From assembly GCA_902478785.1 (NCBI GenBank), contig CABSMJ010000009.1:1-64000 (forward strand): 64,000 nt of DNA, in the 5' to 3' direction. Positions 1 to 8,686 of this stretch are shown here, piece after piece (position 1 is the stretch's first letter; each line of letters starts with the position of its first letter). A model generated the notes under the pieces. The model saw nothing but the letters and a program-made list of their open reading frames with translations, was not told the DNA's origin and did no database searches. A program made the position numbers and the translations under genes. The stretch comes from an uncultured Oscillospiraceae bacterium (GTDB lineage: Bacteria > Bacillota > Clostridia > Oscillospirales > Oscillospiraceae).

Positions 1-1716
1 TAAGGTCTTGCAGACTTTGTTAACAGCGGGATGCTTGGCAGCCACCTCTGCCGCCTGATTTACTCCGTTCGCCATTTTGCCGCGGAGGATCAACTGTTTG
101 TGACGCAAACGAAGTTTATTGACGCGAAAAACGATTTCGTCATCAGTGTTCATGCCGAAGGACTTTGCCATAGAGAGGTAATCCCGCCAGGTGTAAATAA
201 CCTGAGAAACAGAATCTTTGCTCCCGCTCATCTGACGCAGCACATAATTTCGGATTTGAATGGGACTCATTTTCTCCAAAACAAAGTCCACCATTTGCCT
301 TGTGACCTTGTTAATAGAGAACCAATTCAGGACTTCGTCGGAGAACAGGGTATTCTGCTCCTTTTCATACTGTAGCCAGCTAAGGAATACCCAACCGCCG
401 TTTTCCTGACGTAAGCGGTGGAGTCGTTGTTTGTCAATGCCCAGCGCCTTTGTCAGACTACTTGCAAAGGGTTCTTTTAAGCAGTTCTGTGTCGCCTTGG
501 ATAGATCCCAGCATTCTTCAAACAGTCGCGGTAGATTTGCTTTTCTGATCTTCTCAAGGGGGGGCACAGCTGAGAGCCGTTTGAGATATTCAGTCGGTTC
601 ACACAACATTTTTTTCTCGTAGATCCAGTCAACCAATTCGGTATACTGCAGTTCTGTTTTTTTCAGGTAAGGCAAGGTCTTACCGTAGACCATGCCGGCA
701 CCGCCGTACCTTGACTGGTATGTGTAATAGAAATAGCCATAGTATGTGGTCGGTTCTTCCGGCGCCCAGCGAATTTCTTTGTTTCTGTAACTCTGCCAAA
801 AATAATCTCGCCCCTGAAATCTCCTGTCATAGACAGTCCGCCGGATTTCCAGACTGTTTACTTTGGAGTTCAATGTAAAACCTTTTTCATAGGTGCGTCT
901 TACTTCAAACTCCCGTAGAATAAATCCATCCGGCCGTCCCTGCATGAGGTAGGCTTTGAAAGTACTTGTAGAAAACTTTGTGACTCGTCCGATTGCTTTG
1001 AACTGCACTTTTTTACCGCAGCAAGGGCAGTGGCCAGTTCGGTTATGATAGGGCTGTTTGGTCAGAGTGACTTGCTTGCCGCAGTAAGTACAGTAGCCCT
1101 CTTTTGCACCACCTTTTTTGTAATGGTAAAACAGGTGGTGTTCTCGGATGCCAACCTTGTCTACCCAATGCAGCCAGTCTTTTGGCAACGGGGGTGTCAA
1201 CGCCATATCGGCATCCCACGGTGCCACGAGCCGACGGTATTTTGCAGAGGACTCCGCATTGCGTAAGTCCGTTTGAAATTCCCATAGGCCAGCATAACCG
1301 CTCTCTTTTGTCCCCAAATATTCGCGAATCAGTTTTTCATCGTGTCTTGAGGAGAAAACCTTGGGATATGTCCCGATATATGTAGGCCAGTCTAAGCGGT
1401 CCAGTTTCCCGGTAAGCCAATTCTGACGCTCCGTTCCGTATGTGATGAACTCTTTCTTTGCACGATCCACATATACAATGTAAGTAGGGTTCTTTGCGCC
1501 AGCCGCCAAATAGGATGGATAAAACAAAGCCACCTGTAAGATGTCGTTGTGCACACTGCTCCGCAAAAAAAGTTTATAGGGGCAGTCTCTAATCGGGTCA
1601 CATCTGTAAAAGTTTGCTTGCCAGCGTTTCAGTATTGGTGCATTTTCGATTGCTGCCTTACACATATGAGGTGTTGCAGCAAGTTTTGGCATGGCAAGTA
1701 GCACTGCCTTATTCAT
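1..1716 (-). CDS. PcfJ-like protein (C-terminus cut by window edge)
   Basis: The frame stays open for 572 codons from an ATG at 1716 down to position 1, with no stop in the window, so the gene is partial. It resembles the PcfJ family encoded by conjugative plasmids and integrative elements; the biochemical role of PcfJ is not established. Two CxxC pairs about 20 residues apart (CTYC and CPCC, near residues 214-238) look like a zinc-binding knuckle. The start overlaps the end of the upstream DUF7666 gene by 8 bp, which indicates translational coupling. A pcfK-like gene two genes upstream is the usual companion. The PcfJ call rests on the overall pattern (Tyr/Trp/Arg-rich, zinc knuckle) and on the pcfK neighbour. 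Confidence 0.75.
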   Translation of the reverse strand, partial: MNKAVLLAMPKLAATPHMCKAAIENAPILKRWQANFYRCDPIRDCPYKLFLRSSVHNDILQVALFYPSYLAAGAKNPTYIVYVDRAKKEFITYGTERQNWLTGKLDRLDWPTYIGTYPKVFSSRHDEKLIREYLGTKESGYAGLWEFQTDLRNAESSAKYRRLVAPWDADMALTPPLPKDWLHWVDKVGIREHHLFYHYKKGGAKEGYCTYCGKQVTLTKQPYHNRTGHCPCCGKKVQFKAIGRVTKFSTSTFKAYLMQGRPDGFILREFEVRRTYEKGFTLNSKVNSLEIRRTVYDRRFQGRDYFWQSYRNKEIRWAPEEPTTYYGYFYYTYQSRYGGAGMVYGKTLPYLKKTELQYTELVDWIYEKKMLCEPTEYLKRLSAVPPLEKIRKANLPRLFEECWDLSKATQNCLKEPFASSLTKALGIDKQRLHRLRQENGGWVFLSWLQYEKEQNTLFSDEVLNWFSINKVTRQMVDFVLEKMSPIQIRNYVLRQMSGSKDSVSQVIYTWRDYLSMAKSFGMNTDDEIVFRVNKLRLRHKQLILRGKMANGVNQAAEVAAKHPAVNKVCKTL

Positions 1717-2260
1717 GCTCACAGTCCTTTCTTTCTTTAGAATCAATGTCGTACCATGTATTTGGCCGAATATGTTTTCCATCCACAATCATTAGAGCAA
1801 TATGGGTGATTTTCTTCGTAGAAGGGTCTTCCTTTGCCAGCGCTAAAATATCCCCTTTTTTACCCTTTGCAAGTGGATTGCTACCTCGAACAACTACATA
1901 GCCGTTTAGTGCACTTCCGTGGTTTTGCCTGACATGGCCATTCCAGGTACGAAACGGATGATCCACCATGTAGGCAAGAGCATGGAGGAAGAAATCCTCC
2001 ATACTCAATTGCTTAACAATGGTGAGTTCAGTACAGGCTATTTTGCTGTCGCAGGCATCTTCATCCATATCGCCTCCGGGATTAACCACGCAGTAAATGG
2101 AATGGGCCATATCCGGATAATACGAGAGGCAGTCCAACGGATTTTCTGCACAGTGAAACCCGTTTTGCGCGCAGTTTGCTTTCTCTGTCACATTCTTGCC
2201 CATGACGAATTGATAGCCTCTGCAAACCAGTCCCGGCTCAAAACCTTTGTAAGCAATCAT
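1709..2260 (-). CDS. DUF7666-family protein
   Basis: This 183-aa protein begins MIAYKGFEPGLVCRGYQF and carries a conserved GFHCAENPLDCLSYY stretch near residues 34-48. Both are typical of the DUF7666 family found on phages and integrative elements of Firmicutes. No catalytic role is known and no membrane segment is visible. It follows the pcfK-like gene after 3 bp and overlaps the pcfJ-like gene by 8 bp, so it belongs to one polycistronic unit. Its function is unknown. Confidence 0.65.
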   Translation of the reverse strand: MIAYKGFEPGLVCRGYQFVMGKNVTEKANCAQNGFHCAENPLDCLSYYPDMAHSIYCVVNPGGDMDEDACDSKIACTELTIVKQLSMEDFFLHALAYMVDHPFRTWNGHVRQNHGSALNGYVVVRGSNPLAKGKKGDILALAKEDPSTKKITHIALMIVDGKHIRPNTWYDIDSKERKDCEHE

Positions 2261-2263
2261 GGT

Positions 2264-3106
2264 TTAACCTGCCTTTCCCAGTTGGTTGAAGTCCAGGGCA
2301 ATTTGTCCCTCATCAGAAGGCGAAACCACCTTTTTCTTAGCCGTTGCCTGCTTCTGTTCCTTTTTTGCTGTTTTGCTACTGGCAGGTGTTGAACGTGCTG
2401 CGGGTATTGCAGTTTCTTTTACCTGATCTTCCTTTGCATTGGGATCACGGAAGTAATCTTCCGCCCACTGGTAACAGAGATCATCTGGAACATCACAGCC
2501 ATAGCCTTGTGCGCCAGTGCCGGGAGTGATACCGTCTGCTTTCATCTCATCCTGCACATACTCCCATGCTTTTCTGGTAATGTACTTAAAGCAGTTAACC
2601 ATGCTTTTGCGGGGGTGCATGACCAGTCGCGCAAAGGCCGGATCGTCGAGGCATTTGGTTTGGATAACCTCGGACACACAATCCTTCATATTTCGGCGAG
2701 TAATTTTCTCTGTATCGTTGCTGACCCGCCGGGCTGAGGCCATCATTACCTCATCATCGCTCATGCTTGCAATCGCCTGGAGCTTTTCCTGCTCGACCTC
2801 ATCAGTAACTGTTTTTGTAGTACTCTGGGCTGGAGATTGATTTTCCCTGTCCTCTTCACTTGCTTGAGGAAGGTCAGTCTTTTCATGCGTCCCAGCAATG
2901 TTGTTATCATCCGAGGCAGGCTCGTTGTTGATTTGTTCTTCAGGCTTCGGTTTGTTTGCCGATTCAGGAACTTCTTCGGGGGATTGCTTGGTCGCATTAG
3001 ATTGTTCATCCCATCGAGTTAAGACAGGCTTGTAAGTGTCCATTTGGAAGGGCTCGGCCCCCTCGCTTTCAAACTGATCCATTGCCATCTCGGAAAAAAC
3101 TCCCAT
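2264..3106 (-). CDS. PcfK-like protein
   Basis: The ATG at 3106 is chosen because AAGGAGG lies 8-9 nt upstream; an in-frame upstream extension to 3199 has no comparable site. The protein has 280 residues. The first half is a low-complexity linker rich in Glu, Gln, Pro and Lys. A compact domain of about 100 residues follows, containing RRNMKDCVSEVIQTKCLDDP and a WEYVQDEMKADG segment typical of PcfK-like proteins. The C-terminus is Lys/Ala-rich. PcfK is named from the pCF10 conjugation region. Some members of this family are catalogued with the Cas9 inhibitor AcrIIA9, but that is a family association and not evidence of anti-CRISPR activity here. Confidence 0.7.
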   Translation of the reverse strand: MGVFSEMAMDQFESEGAEPFQMDTYKPVLTRWDEQSNATKQSPEEVPESANKPKPEEQINNEPASDDNNIAGTHEKTDLPQASEEDRENQSPAQSTTKTVTDEVEQEKLQAIASMSDDEVMMASARRVSNDTEKITRRNMKDCVSEVIQTKCLDDPAFARLVMHPRKSMVNCFKYITRKAWEYVQDEMKADGITPGTGAQGYGCDVPDDLCYQWAEDYFRDPNAKEDQVKETAIPAARSTPASSKTAKKEQKQATAKKKVVSPSDEGQIALDFNQLGKAG

Positions 3107-3195
3107 TGATAAGACCTCCTTAAAAATTGACACTAATAACAAAAGGAATGTGGGGGTGGTATAGGCCACGCACACATTCCTTCGTCTTTTTCTGC

Positions 3196-3441
3196 TCACA
3201 CCACATAGACCAGTGTGCTGAATGGATCAAAGCAATAGCACACAAGTCCGGGAAAGTGAGTGGATTCCTCTTGTATCTGCCGCTGGATTGCTGCCGCTGT
3301 TTCCTCTGGAGGAAAGATGCGGTCAGGGCACCACGCAATGGCAGTAAAATAGTGATTCTTCTGGTCATAGCGGATTTTCAAGTCCAACTGGCTGCAGTAG
3401 GACAGCAGCTCTTCCAACTGACTGATTTTACTCAACTCCAT
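3196..3441 (-). CDS. small protein of unknown function (81 aa)
   Basis: The ATG at 3441 lies inside the end of the primase-like gene and overlaps it by 14 bp, an arrangement typical of translational coupling. A longer frame reaching upstream to 3567 would run far into the neighbour and is not preferred. The 81-aa product begins MELSKISQLEELLSYCSQLD. It looks like a compact soluble alpha/beta domain with three cysteines and several aromatic residues. I do not recognise the family. Small accessory proteins at this position in such elements are usually uncharacterised. Confidence 0.6.
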   Translation of the reverse strand: MELSKISQLEELLSYCSQLDLKIRYDQKNHYFTAIAWCPDRIFPPEETAAAIQRQIQEESTHFPGLVCYCFDPFSTLVYVV

Positions 3442-5167
3442 TACATTTTCTGGCGCCAGTGGGAAACCCCTTTTTGGCCAACATGGGAGAGAACCGGACA
3501 GAAACGAAGCCTTCCTTGTCACGGTAGTAGTAGGTACGATTTTCGTCATCATACAGTTCCACCACATCAGAGATGGCTATGCTGCGTCCGTGATAGTCGC
3601 TGGGGAGATCGTCGTTATAGCGCGCGAAGATTCGATCCAATACTTCGAGCACAGTTTGGTTCAGTGGGCGCATTATGCTGCTCTCGTACACCAGACAGTA
3701 TTCTGATGCAGGCGGTTGTTCATAGCCAGCCTTACGCAACTTTTCAATACCAGAAAATGCAAACGGAACCGTCTTTCCTTCCTGGAGATTCAGTTGATAA
3801 ATTCGGAAACGCTGGCAAATCCGCCCACTGTCCATCATCCGCTGAAAAGCGCCATCATCACTTTCCTGCAGATAGGCGGCATATTCAAAATCCGTCAAAC
3901 CAAGGTATTCAGCCAGGGGGATTCTGCAATCCTTTTCGTTTTCCCACTGCTGGATACAGGTTTCAATATCACTGATTTGACATAGGCCGCTTTGGTAGCG
4001 CTCCTTAAATGTCATGCGTCGGTATGTCATTTCTATATTCTCCTTGTTCGAATTCTTTTTGTGCAAAGCCAGCTGCCAATCGTCAATCCCCTTATAATTG
4101 GGGTTCCAGGTAAGACGTCGGCAAGACAGACCGTGTTTTTTTGCCAATAAGTAGAGTTTGGATGCTCCTTGGCTGACACCCTTGTTGCTGTACTTGTCCA
4201 TATCCTCTGCTTCAATGATTTCCTCTGTTCCGTTTCGATGCAGAAGTTCAAAGAGGCTATCAAGCTGAGCTATGCAGCCAGCACCGCCGGTGGCAGCAAA
4301 AGTACGATTCATTAACACATGGGCTATGTCTGCTTTGAGTGCCCCCTCGGTCACATAGACAACTCGGGAACATGGGTCACCGACAAAATGGATGGGGCTT
4401 CCAGAAGACGCACCACAAGTTTTGCTGGTGGATGCAAGCCAAAGGTATTTTGTCCCGACCTTGTCTGGAGGATCTCCCTCCTTCTTGAGAGGCCTATCAA
4501 GTCGGATCTGCAATCCATGAATCATACCATCCACATTCCGATATGGAATGAGAATGCCCGATGTTCTTTGATGAAATTTGACCGTCCATTTTCCGCTGTC
4601 GTCCATATAAAACCCGGGGACTCCTTGGACGGTGCATCCCTGCTGAATGAGTTTTGCTGTGAGAGTGCGGCACAGGTACGGCGCCGGAGTGCTTTTGAAG
4701 CCGAAGGCAGCAATTTGCTCATCGGTTAATCCACGCTTTTCCTGCAAATGCTTTCTGTGTGCTGGTATCAGCTGAAGCATTCCCAGAAGCGTGGAATATG
4801 TCTGATGGATCTCCTGTGTGGATGCCCGCTCGGATAAGACCACCTCGCTTTGCATTCGCTCTTTCTGAGATGCCTCACGAACTTGGCTGATTCCGCCATT
4901 CAAGATCGCATCACAGATTTCGCTGTAGGCTGTGGCTTTGCTTACATTCTGTGCCTTGGAGTACAATGCAAGCATTCCGCCGCTATCGCCGCAACAGTTA
5001 GTGCACCATGCATTCTTGGTTAGGTTGATACACAGTTTTCCCCTCTGGCTCCCACACAGGGGGCAGTCCGCATAAATGTAGTCGGGACTCCTCCGCCTGA
5101 TATGCAGACGGAGGAGTTCGACCACATCCATGATGGTAAAGGGAAAATCCGATGCTTTGGTTGCCAT
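3428..5167 (-). CDS. primase-like protein with CHC2-type zinc finger and Toprim-like domain
   Basis: The ATG at 5167 (MATKASDFPF) follows AAAGGAG at 10 nt. The 579-aa protein opens with a zinc-finger module, C35-x2-C38 and C55-x2-C58, like the DNA-binding finger of DnaG-type primases. A Toprim-like segment follows, with VYVTEGALKAD (the conserved Glu) and an acidic EAEDMD stretch further on. This arrangement matches the phage/ICE primase-like proteins often annotated DUF3854 or DUF3987-associated. It probably primes replication of the element during excision or transfer. It lies within the recombination operon, about 55 bp after the 359-aa gene. Confidence 0.75.
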   Translation of the reverse strand: MATKASDFPFTIMDVVELLRLHIRRRSPDYIYADCPLCGSQRGKLCINLTKNAWCTNCCGDSGGMLALYSKAQNVSKATAYSEICDAILNGGISQVREASQKERMQSEVVLSERASTQEIHQTYSTLLGMLQLIPAHRKHLQEKRGLTDEQIAAFGFKSTPAPYLCRTLTAKLIQQGCTVQGVPGFYMDDSGKWTVKFHQRTSGILIPYRNVDGMIHGLQIRLDRPLKKEGDPPDKVGTKYLWLASTSKTCGASSGSPIHFVGDPCSRVVYVTEGALKADIAHVLMNRTFAATGGAGCIAQLDSLFELLHRNGTEEIIEAEDMDKYSNKGVSQGASKLYLLAKKHGLSCRRLTWNPNYKGIDDWQLALHKKNSNKENIEMTYRRMTFKERYQSGLCQISDIETCIQQWENEKDCRIPLAEYLGLTDFEYAAYLQESDDGAFQRMMDSGRICQRFRIYQLNLQEGKTVPFAFSGIEKLRKAGYEQPPASEYCLVYESSIMRPLNQTVLEVLDRIFARYNDDLPSDYHGRSIAISDVVELYDDENRTYYYRDKEGFVSVRFSPMLAKKGFPTGARKCNGVE

Positions 5168-5221
5168 CGGGTAAAAACTCCTTTCCATCGGTCCCAGTTA
5201 CCTCATTGGCTCATAAGAGGG

Positions 5222-6301
5222 TTATCCGGCTTTCTTCATAGCCAGCTCGTCCAGCAGTAGCGATGCAGCGGCCTTCAGCACATTTCCCGCATCCTTGGAA
5301 GAATAGAGGTAGAAGCGCAGACTGGAAGCACGACGCTCCATGACCTCACCCAGCGTCCAGCCCTTGCAGGTTCCAAAAGTGACCATAATGGAACGTGCCT
5401 CGTCCAGGGTCATGCGCTGAATGATTTCTTCAACGGTCATTTCATCGGTATATGTGTTGTCGGCAGTCGGTTGCTCTCCTTCATTACTGACACCATCCTG
5501 CGGGAGAGGGTCGTCAGCAGCCGCAGCAGTATCATTGCTCGGAACTGCACCGAGCATCTGCAGAACTCCAGCCGTTTCATTTACAACATGACTCTGTTCC
5601 GGTACAGTAGCCTGTTCCACTGGCGACTCAGGCATCGGTTCCGTATGAGTCACTTTTGCCTCTGGAACGACGGCAGTGGTATCAGGCGGATTTGGTGCTG
5701 TGTCAGGGATTTTCTCTTCAATAGTGGTACCCTGTACCTCTTGCGGGGCAGGTTCCTCCATCTGAACAGATTCCACCTGAGGATCAAGGTTGCCAGTCGC
5801 TCTGTGTTCTTCCTGGGCAGGCTGGACTTTTGCTGTTTGCAGAAGGCGTTCTACCTGGGACACCGGGATTTCCGATCCACACTCGCTGTTGTCAAAGTCC
5901 AACAGATCGGATAATTGAATGCCAAAGCCAGCATTGTCCAATGCCTCGTTAAGCGCCTCGTCCTGTGCTGCCTGAACATAGCGGCCGCCAGGGACATTCT
6001 TGGCGTACATGGTGGAAATAAAATTTGTAATGGGGCGCGGATCATCGCTGTGCAGATAAACCTGCGCTTCAAAGATGGCCATGCTGTCTGTAATCCGCAT
6101 GGGGTTGAGAACCATCCGTCCGTCGGAGCACGCCAGACGGAACCACATCTTCTTGTACCGCAGGTCGAACTTCAAAACCGGCTCACCTGTCTTGAGAGAA
6201 GTGGTCTGGCGAAGATACCGCAAGGGATTGAACTGCGGAACTTTTCTCAGGGCTTCCGCTGCGGGGACGGTCTTGATGATGCTGTCGGATTGCTCTTTCA
6301 T
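5222..6301 (-). CDS. conserved element protein, possible single-strand annealing protein
   Basis: The ATG at 6301 (MKEQSDSIIK) is preferred to an in-frame start 20 codons upstream because GGGAG precedes it. The 359-aa protein has three parts. Residues 1-150 are a conserved domain ending in YVQAAQDEALNEALDNAGFG. This resembles the small/Ala-rich helix seen near the end of the Rad52/Sak-type annealase fold. Residues 150-290 are a long low-complexity Pro/Glu/Thr linker. The C-terminal domain contains FGTCKGWTLGEV, reminiscent of the small DUF3820/exonuclease-X C-terminal motif. The gene sits in an operon with a YqaJ exonuclease and a RecD helicase, which suits a recombination role. The annealase reading is inference; the family is not firmly recognised. 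Confidence 0.5.
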   Translation of the reverse strand: MKEQSDSIIKTVPAAEALRKVPQFNPLRYLRQTTSLKTGEPVLKFDLRYKKMWFRLACSDGRMVLNPMRITDSMAIFEAQVYLHSDDPRPITNFISTMYAKNVPGGRYVQAAQDEALNEALDNAGFGIQLSDLLDFDNSECGSEIPVSQVERLLQTAKVQPAQEEHRATGNLDPQVESVQMEEPAPQEVQGTTIEEKIPDTAPNPPDTTAVVPEAKVTHTEPMPESPVEQATVPEQSHVVNETAGVLQMLGAVPSNDTAAAADDPLPQDGVSNEGEQPTADNTYTDEMTVEEIIQRMTLDEARSIMVTFGTCKGWTLGEVMERRASSLRFYLYSSKDAGNVLKAAASLLLDELAMKKAG

Positions 6302-6367
6302 GAGTAAAACTCCCTTCATAAATAAAATAAGAGATACCTGTGCATTTTTCTGCACCAGCATCTCGTT

Positions 6368-8665
6368 TCAACTGGCCTGTCGGATTTCCGAAAGGCTTTT
6401 TCTTTGTTGGGCAGCCATCTTAATAGACTGCGCTTTGTAGTACGCCTGCACACGCTCACCCAGAAGGGTGTTTCTCCGCCCTGCCTTCTTATTGGAAATT
6501 GCCATGAACAGAGCTTTTTTCTGCCCCACCAGCCAAACGCGCTTTTTTGCACGCGTAATTGCCGTGTAGAAAACATTACGGTCAAGCATGATTTTATGTG
6601 CCAGCAGTACAGGGAAAATGACGGTGTCATACTCGCTGCCCATTGCCTTATGGACCGTGGTTGCATACGCCAATTCCAATTCTTCAAGATTGTCCAAGGT
6701 ATACTCGGCATATCGACTATCAAATTTGATAATCACAATTCCTTTCCGAATGGCGCGAATTTGACCGACCTCTCCATTAAAAACGCCTTTGGAAATTAGG
6801 TTGCCCTGTGCATCGCGCAGAGGGATGGAACTGTCATTTTTCTTTTGCATGACTTTATCGTACAACCTAAATGTCATGCCGCCCCGCGCGATTTCTGGCT
6901 TATCCGGTGCCGGCGGATTGACTGCTTCCCGAATTTTCTCATTTAGCCTGTCAGTCGACGCATCACCTCTGGACCTAAACGGCGAGAGGATCTGCACCTT
7001 TTCAACACCAGACTTTTCAACCTCTTGGAGATACATTTTGCAGATATACTCGGCGGCCTCTTCCTGCGACTTAACTTGCGTAAAACTGAAGTATTCGTCA
7101 TCAAAGCAGAGATCAGTGACGCCGTCGTGAATGCATTTGGCGTTGTATGGAATGGGGCTATCTTTGGCTTGCCGAAAGATTTCATTTAGTACCGTTACGG
7201 GCACCAGTTCGCTTTTTATTAACTGGTGCAGCACGTCACCAGGGCCAACACTTTCCAACTGGTCTGCATCGCCCACCATCAAAATTCGAGTATGAGGTCG
7301 CACTCGTGTAAACAGTTGGTGTGCAAGGAACATATCCATCATTGAACTCTCATCCACAACCAGGAGGTCAGCATTTAAGAACACTGGTTTTTTCTGCCAA
7401 ACGGATTCATCGCCGTGTAGGTTCAACAAGCTATGTAATGTCTGTGCGTTTTCAATTCCAGTCGTTTCCGTCATGCGCCGACTGGCCTTGCCTGTTGGAG
7501 CGCCCAAACAGATTATTCCGTCTGGGTTTAAGATGCGGAATGTCTCAATTACGGCGCGCAGGATTGTGCTCTTACCAGTACCAGGGCCACCGGTAATGAT
7601 AGTCAAATTATGGCTGAAAGCATTCATCACACCTTCATATTGCCGCTTAGAAAGTGTAATACCCAGTTGCCCTTTAACCCGCTCCACAACGGAAGTGAGA
7701 TATGAGGGCACCTCCACTTTCTCCATCATTTTCTGAACAATGAGGCAGGCTGTCTCACTTTCCTGAAGGTAGAGATGTGGTAGATAGATGTTTCCTTTAT
7801 TGGATGCAACCACATTTGCCAGGATCATCTTTTCAAGCTGATTTTCAACTTCCTGAGGAATGACCTGCATGGCAGGTGTGGTGACATTTTCATTGAGCAG
7901 CGACAGGGCAGACTTGAGAAGTGCTGTTGCTTCCATGTATAGATGCCCACCGCTGTCACGGGCTTTTTCAAGTCCATAGAGCACAGCCCCCTGAATTCTC
8001 ATTGGGTCATGCTGGTTACTACCGGACTTTTGAACAATAGCATCAACACGTTTGAACCCAAAGCCAGGCATTTGGCAGAGGCGATATGGACTCTCTCTAA
8101 TCAACCCCACGCTGTTTGGTCCAAAAAACTGATAGATCTTCATGGCCGTGTTGGGTGTAATTTTGAACGGTGCCAAAATCGTCAAGAGATCCCGCATGAC
8201 CTTGCTCTCTGCATAGCCGGATTTGATGTCCTCCAGCCGCTCCTCTGATATACCTCGGATTTGCAAGAGTTTTTCCGGCGTATTCTCCAAGACATCCAGT
8301 GAACGAACGCCAAAGCACTTTACAATGGCTTCCGCGGTTCTTGGACCAATGCCTCGAAGTAGGCCTGATGATAAGTAGGCGCGTATCCCCTCCAGCGTAG
8401 GAGGCACAACCTCACGCCATTGAGTGACCTCGAATTGGCGACCATATTTGCCATCTTTCCATTCGCCAGTCAATTCCACTTTAACTGCATCTGTTTGAGG
8501 CAAATCATATCCGACTGCCGTAAAACGGATAAGATGATCGTGATACCGGTACGGACTACGTGCATCCTCCGGAATCATCATATCAGCGGTTTTCATCCGC
8601 AGTACCGCAAATCTGCTTGTTTCGTTGTGAAAGAGCACTCTATCAAATGCTGCTACTATGCCCAT
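6368..8665 (-). CDS. recD2: RecD2-like ATP-dependent DNA helicase (SF1B)
   Basis: The ATG at 8665 is preceded by GGAGGTGA at 8 nt. The 765-aa protein has the RecD2 layout. The N-terminal region contains helix-hairpin-helix-type repeats (LRGIGPRTAEAI near 103-114; IRGISEERLEDI near 136-147). Walker A is GGPGTGKST at 359-367 and Walker B is VVDES near 436-440. The C-terminal half has superfamily-1 motifs ending in ATTVHKAMGSEYDTVI and FYTAITRAKKRVWLVG. RecD2 enzymes are 5'-3' helicases that act without RecBC. On this element it probably supports recombination or replication of incoming DNA together with the YqaJ nuclease encoded just upstream. Confidence 0.93.
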   Translation of the reverse strand: MGIVAAFDRVLFHNETSRFAVLRMKTADMMIPEDARSPYRYHDHLIRFTAVGYDLPQTDAVKVELTGEWKDGKYGRQFEVTQWREVVPPTLEGIRAYLSSGLLRGIGPRTAEAIVKCFGVRSLDVLENTPEKLLQIRGISEERLEDIKSGYAESKVMRDLLTILAPFKITPNTAMKIYQFFGPNSVGLIRESPYRLCQMPGFGFKRVDAIVQKSGSNQHDPMRIQGAVLYGLEKARDSGGHLYMEATALLKSALSLLNENVTTPAMQVIPQEVENQLEKMILANVVASNKGNIYLPHLYLQESETACLIVQKMMEKVEVPSYLTSVVERVKGQLGITLSKRQYEGVMNAFSHNLTIITGGPGTGKSTILRAVIETFRILNPDGIICLGAPTGKASRRMTETTGIENAQTLHSLLNLHGDESVWQKKPVFLNADLLVVDESSMMDMFLAHQLFTRVRPHTRILMVGDADQLESVGPGDVLHQLIKSELVPVTVLNEIFRQAKDSPIPYNAKCIHDGVTDLCFDDEYFSFTQVKSQEEAAEYICKMYLQEVEKSGVEKVQILSPFRSRGDASTDRLNEKIREAVNPPAPDKPEIARGGMTFRLYDKVMQKKNDSSIPLRDAQGNLISKGVFNGEVGQIRAIRKGIVIIKFDSRYAEYTLDNLEELELAYATTVHKAMGSEYDTVIFPVLLAHKIMLDRNVFYTAITRAKKRVWLVGQKKALFMAISNKKAGRRNTLLGERVQAYYKAQSIKMAAQQRKSLSEIRQAS

Positions 8666-8686
8666 TTTGTCGTCACCTCCACAAAA

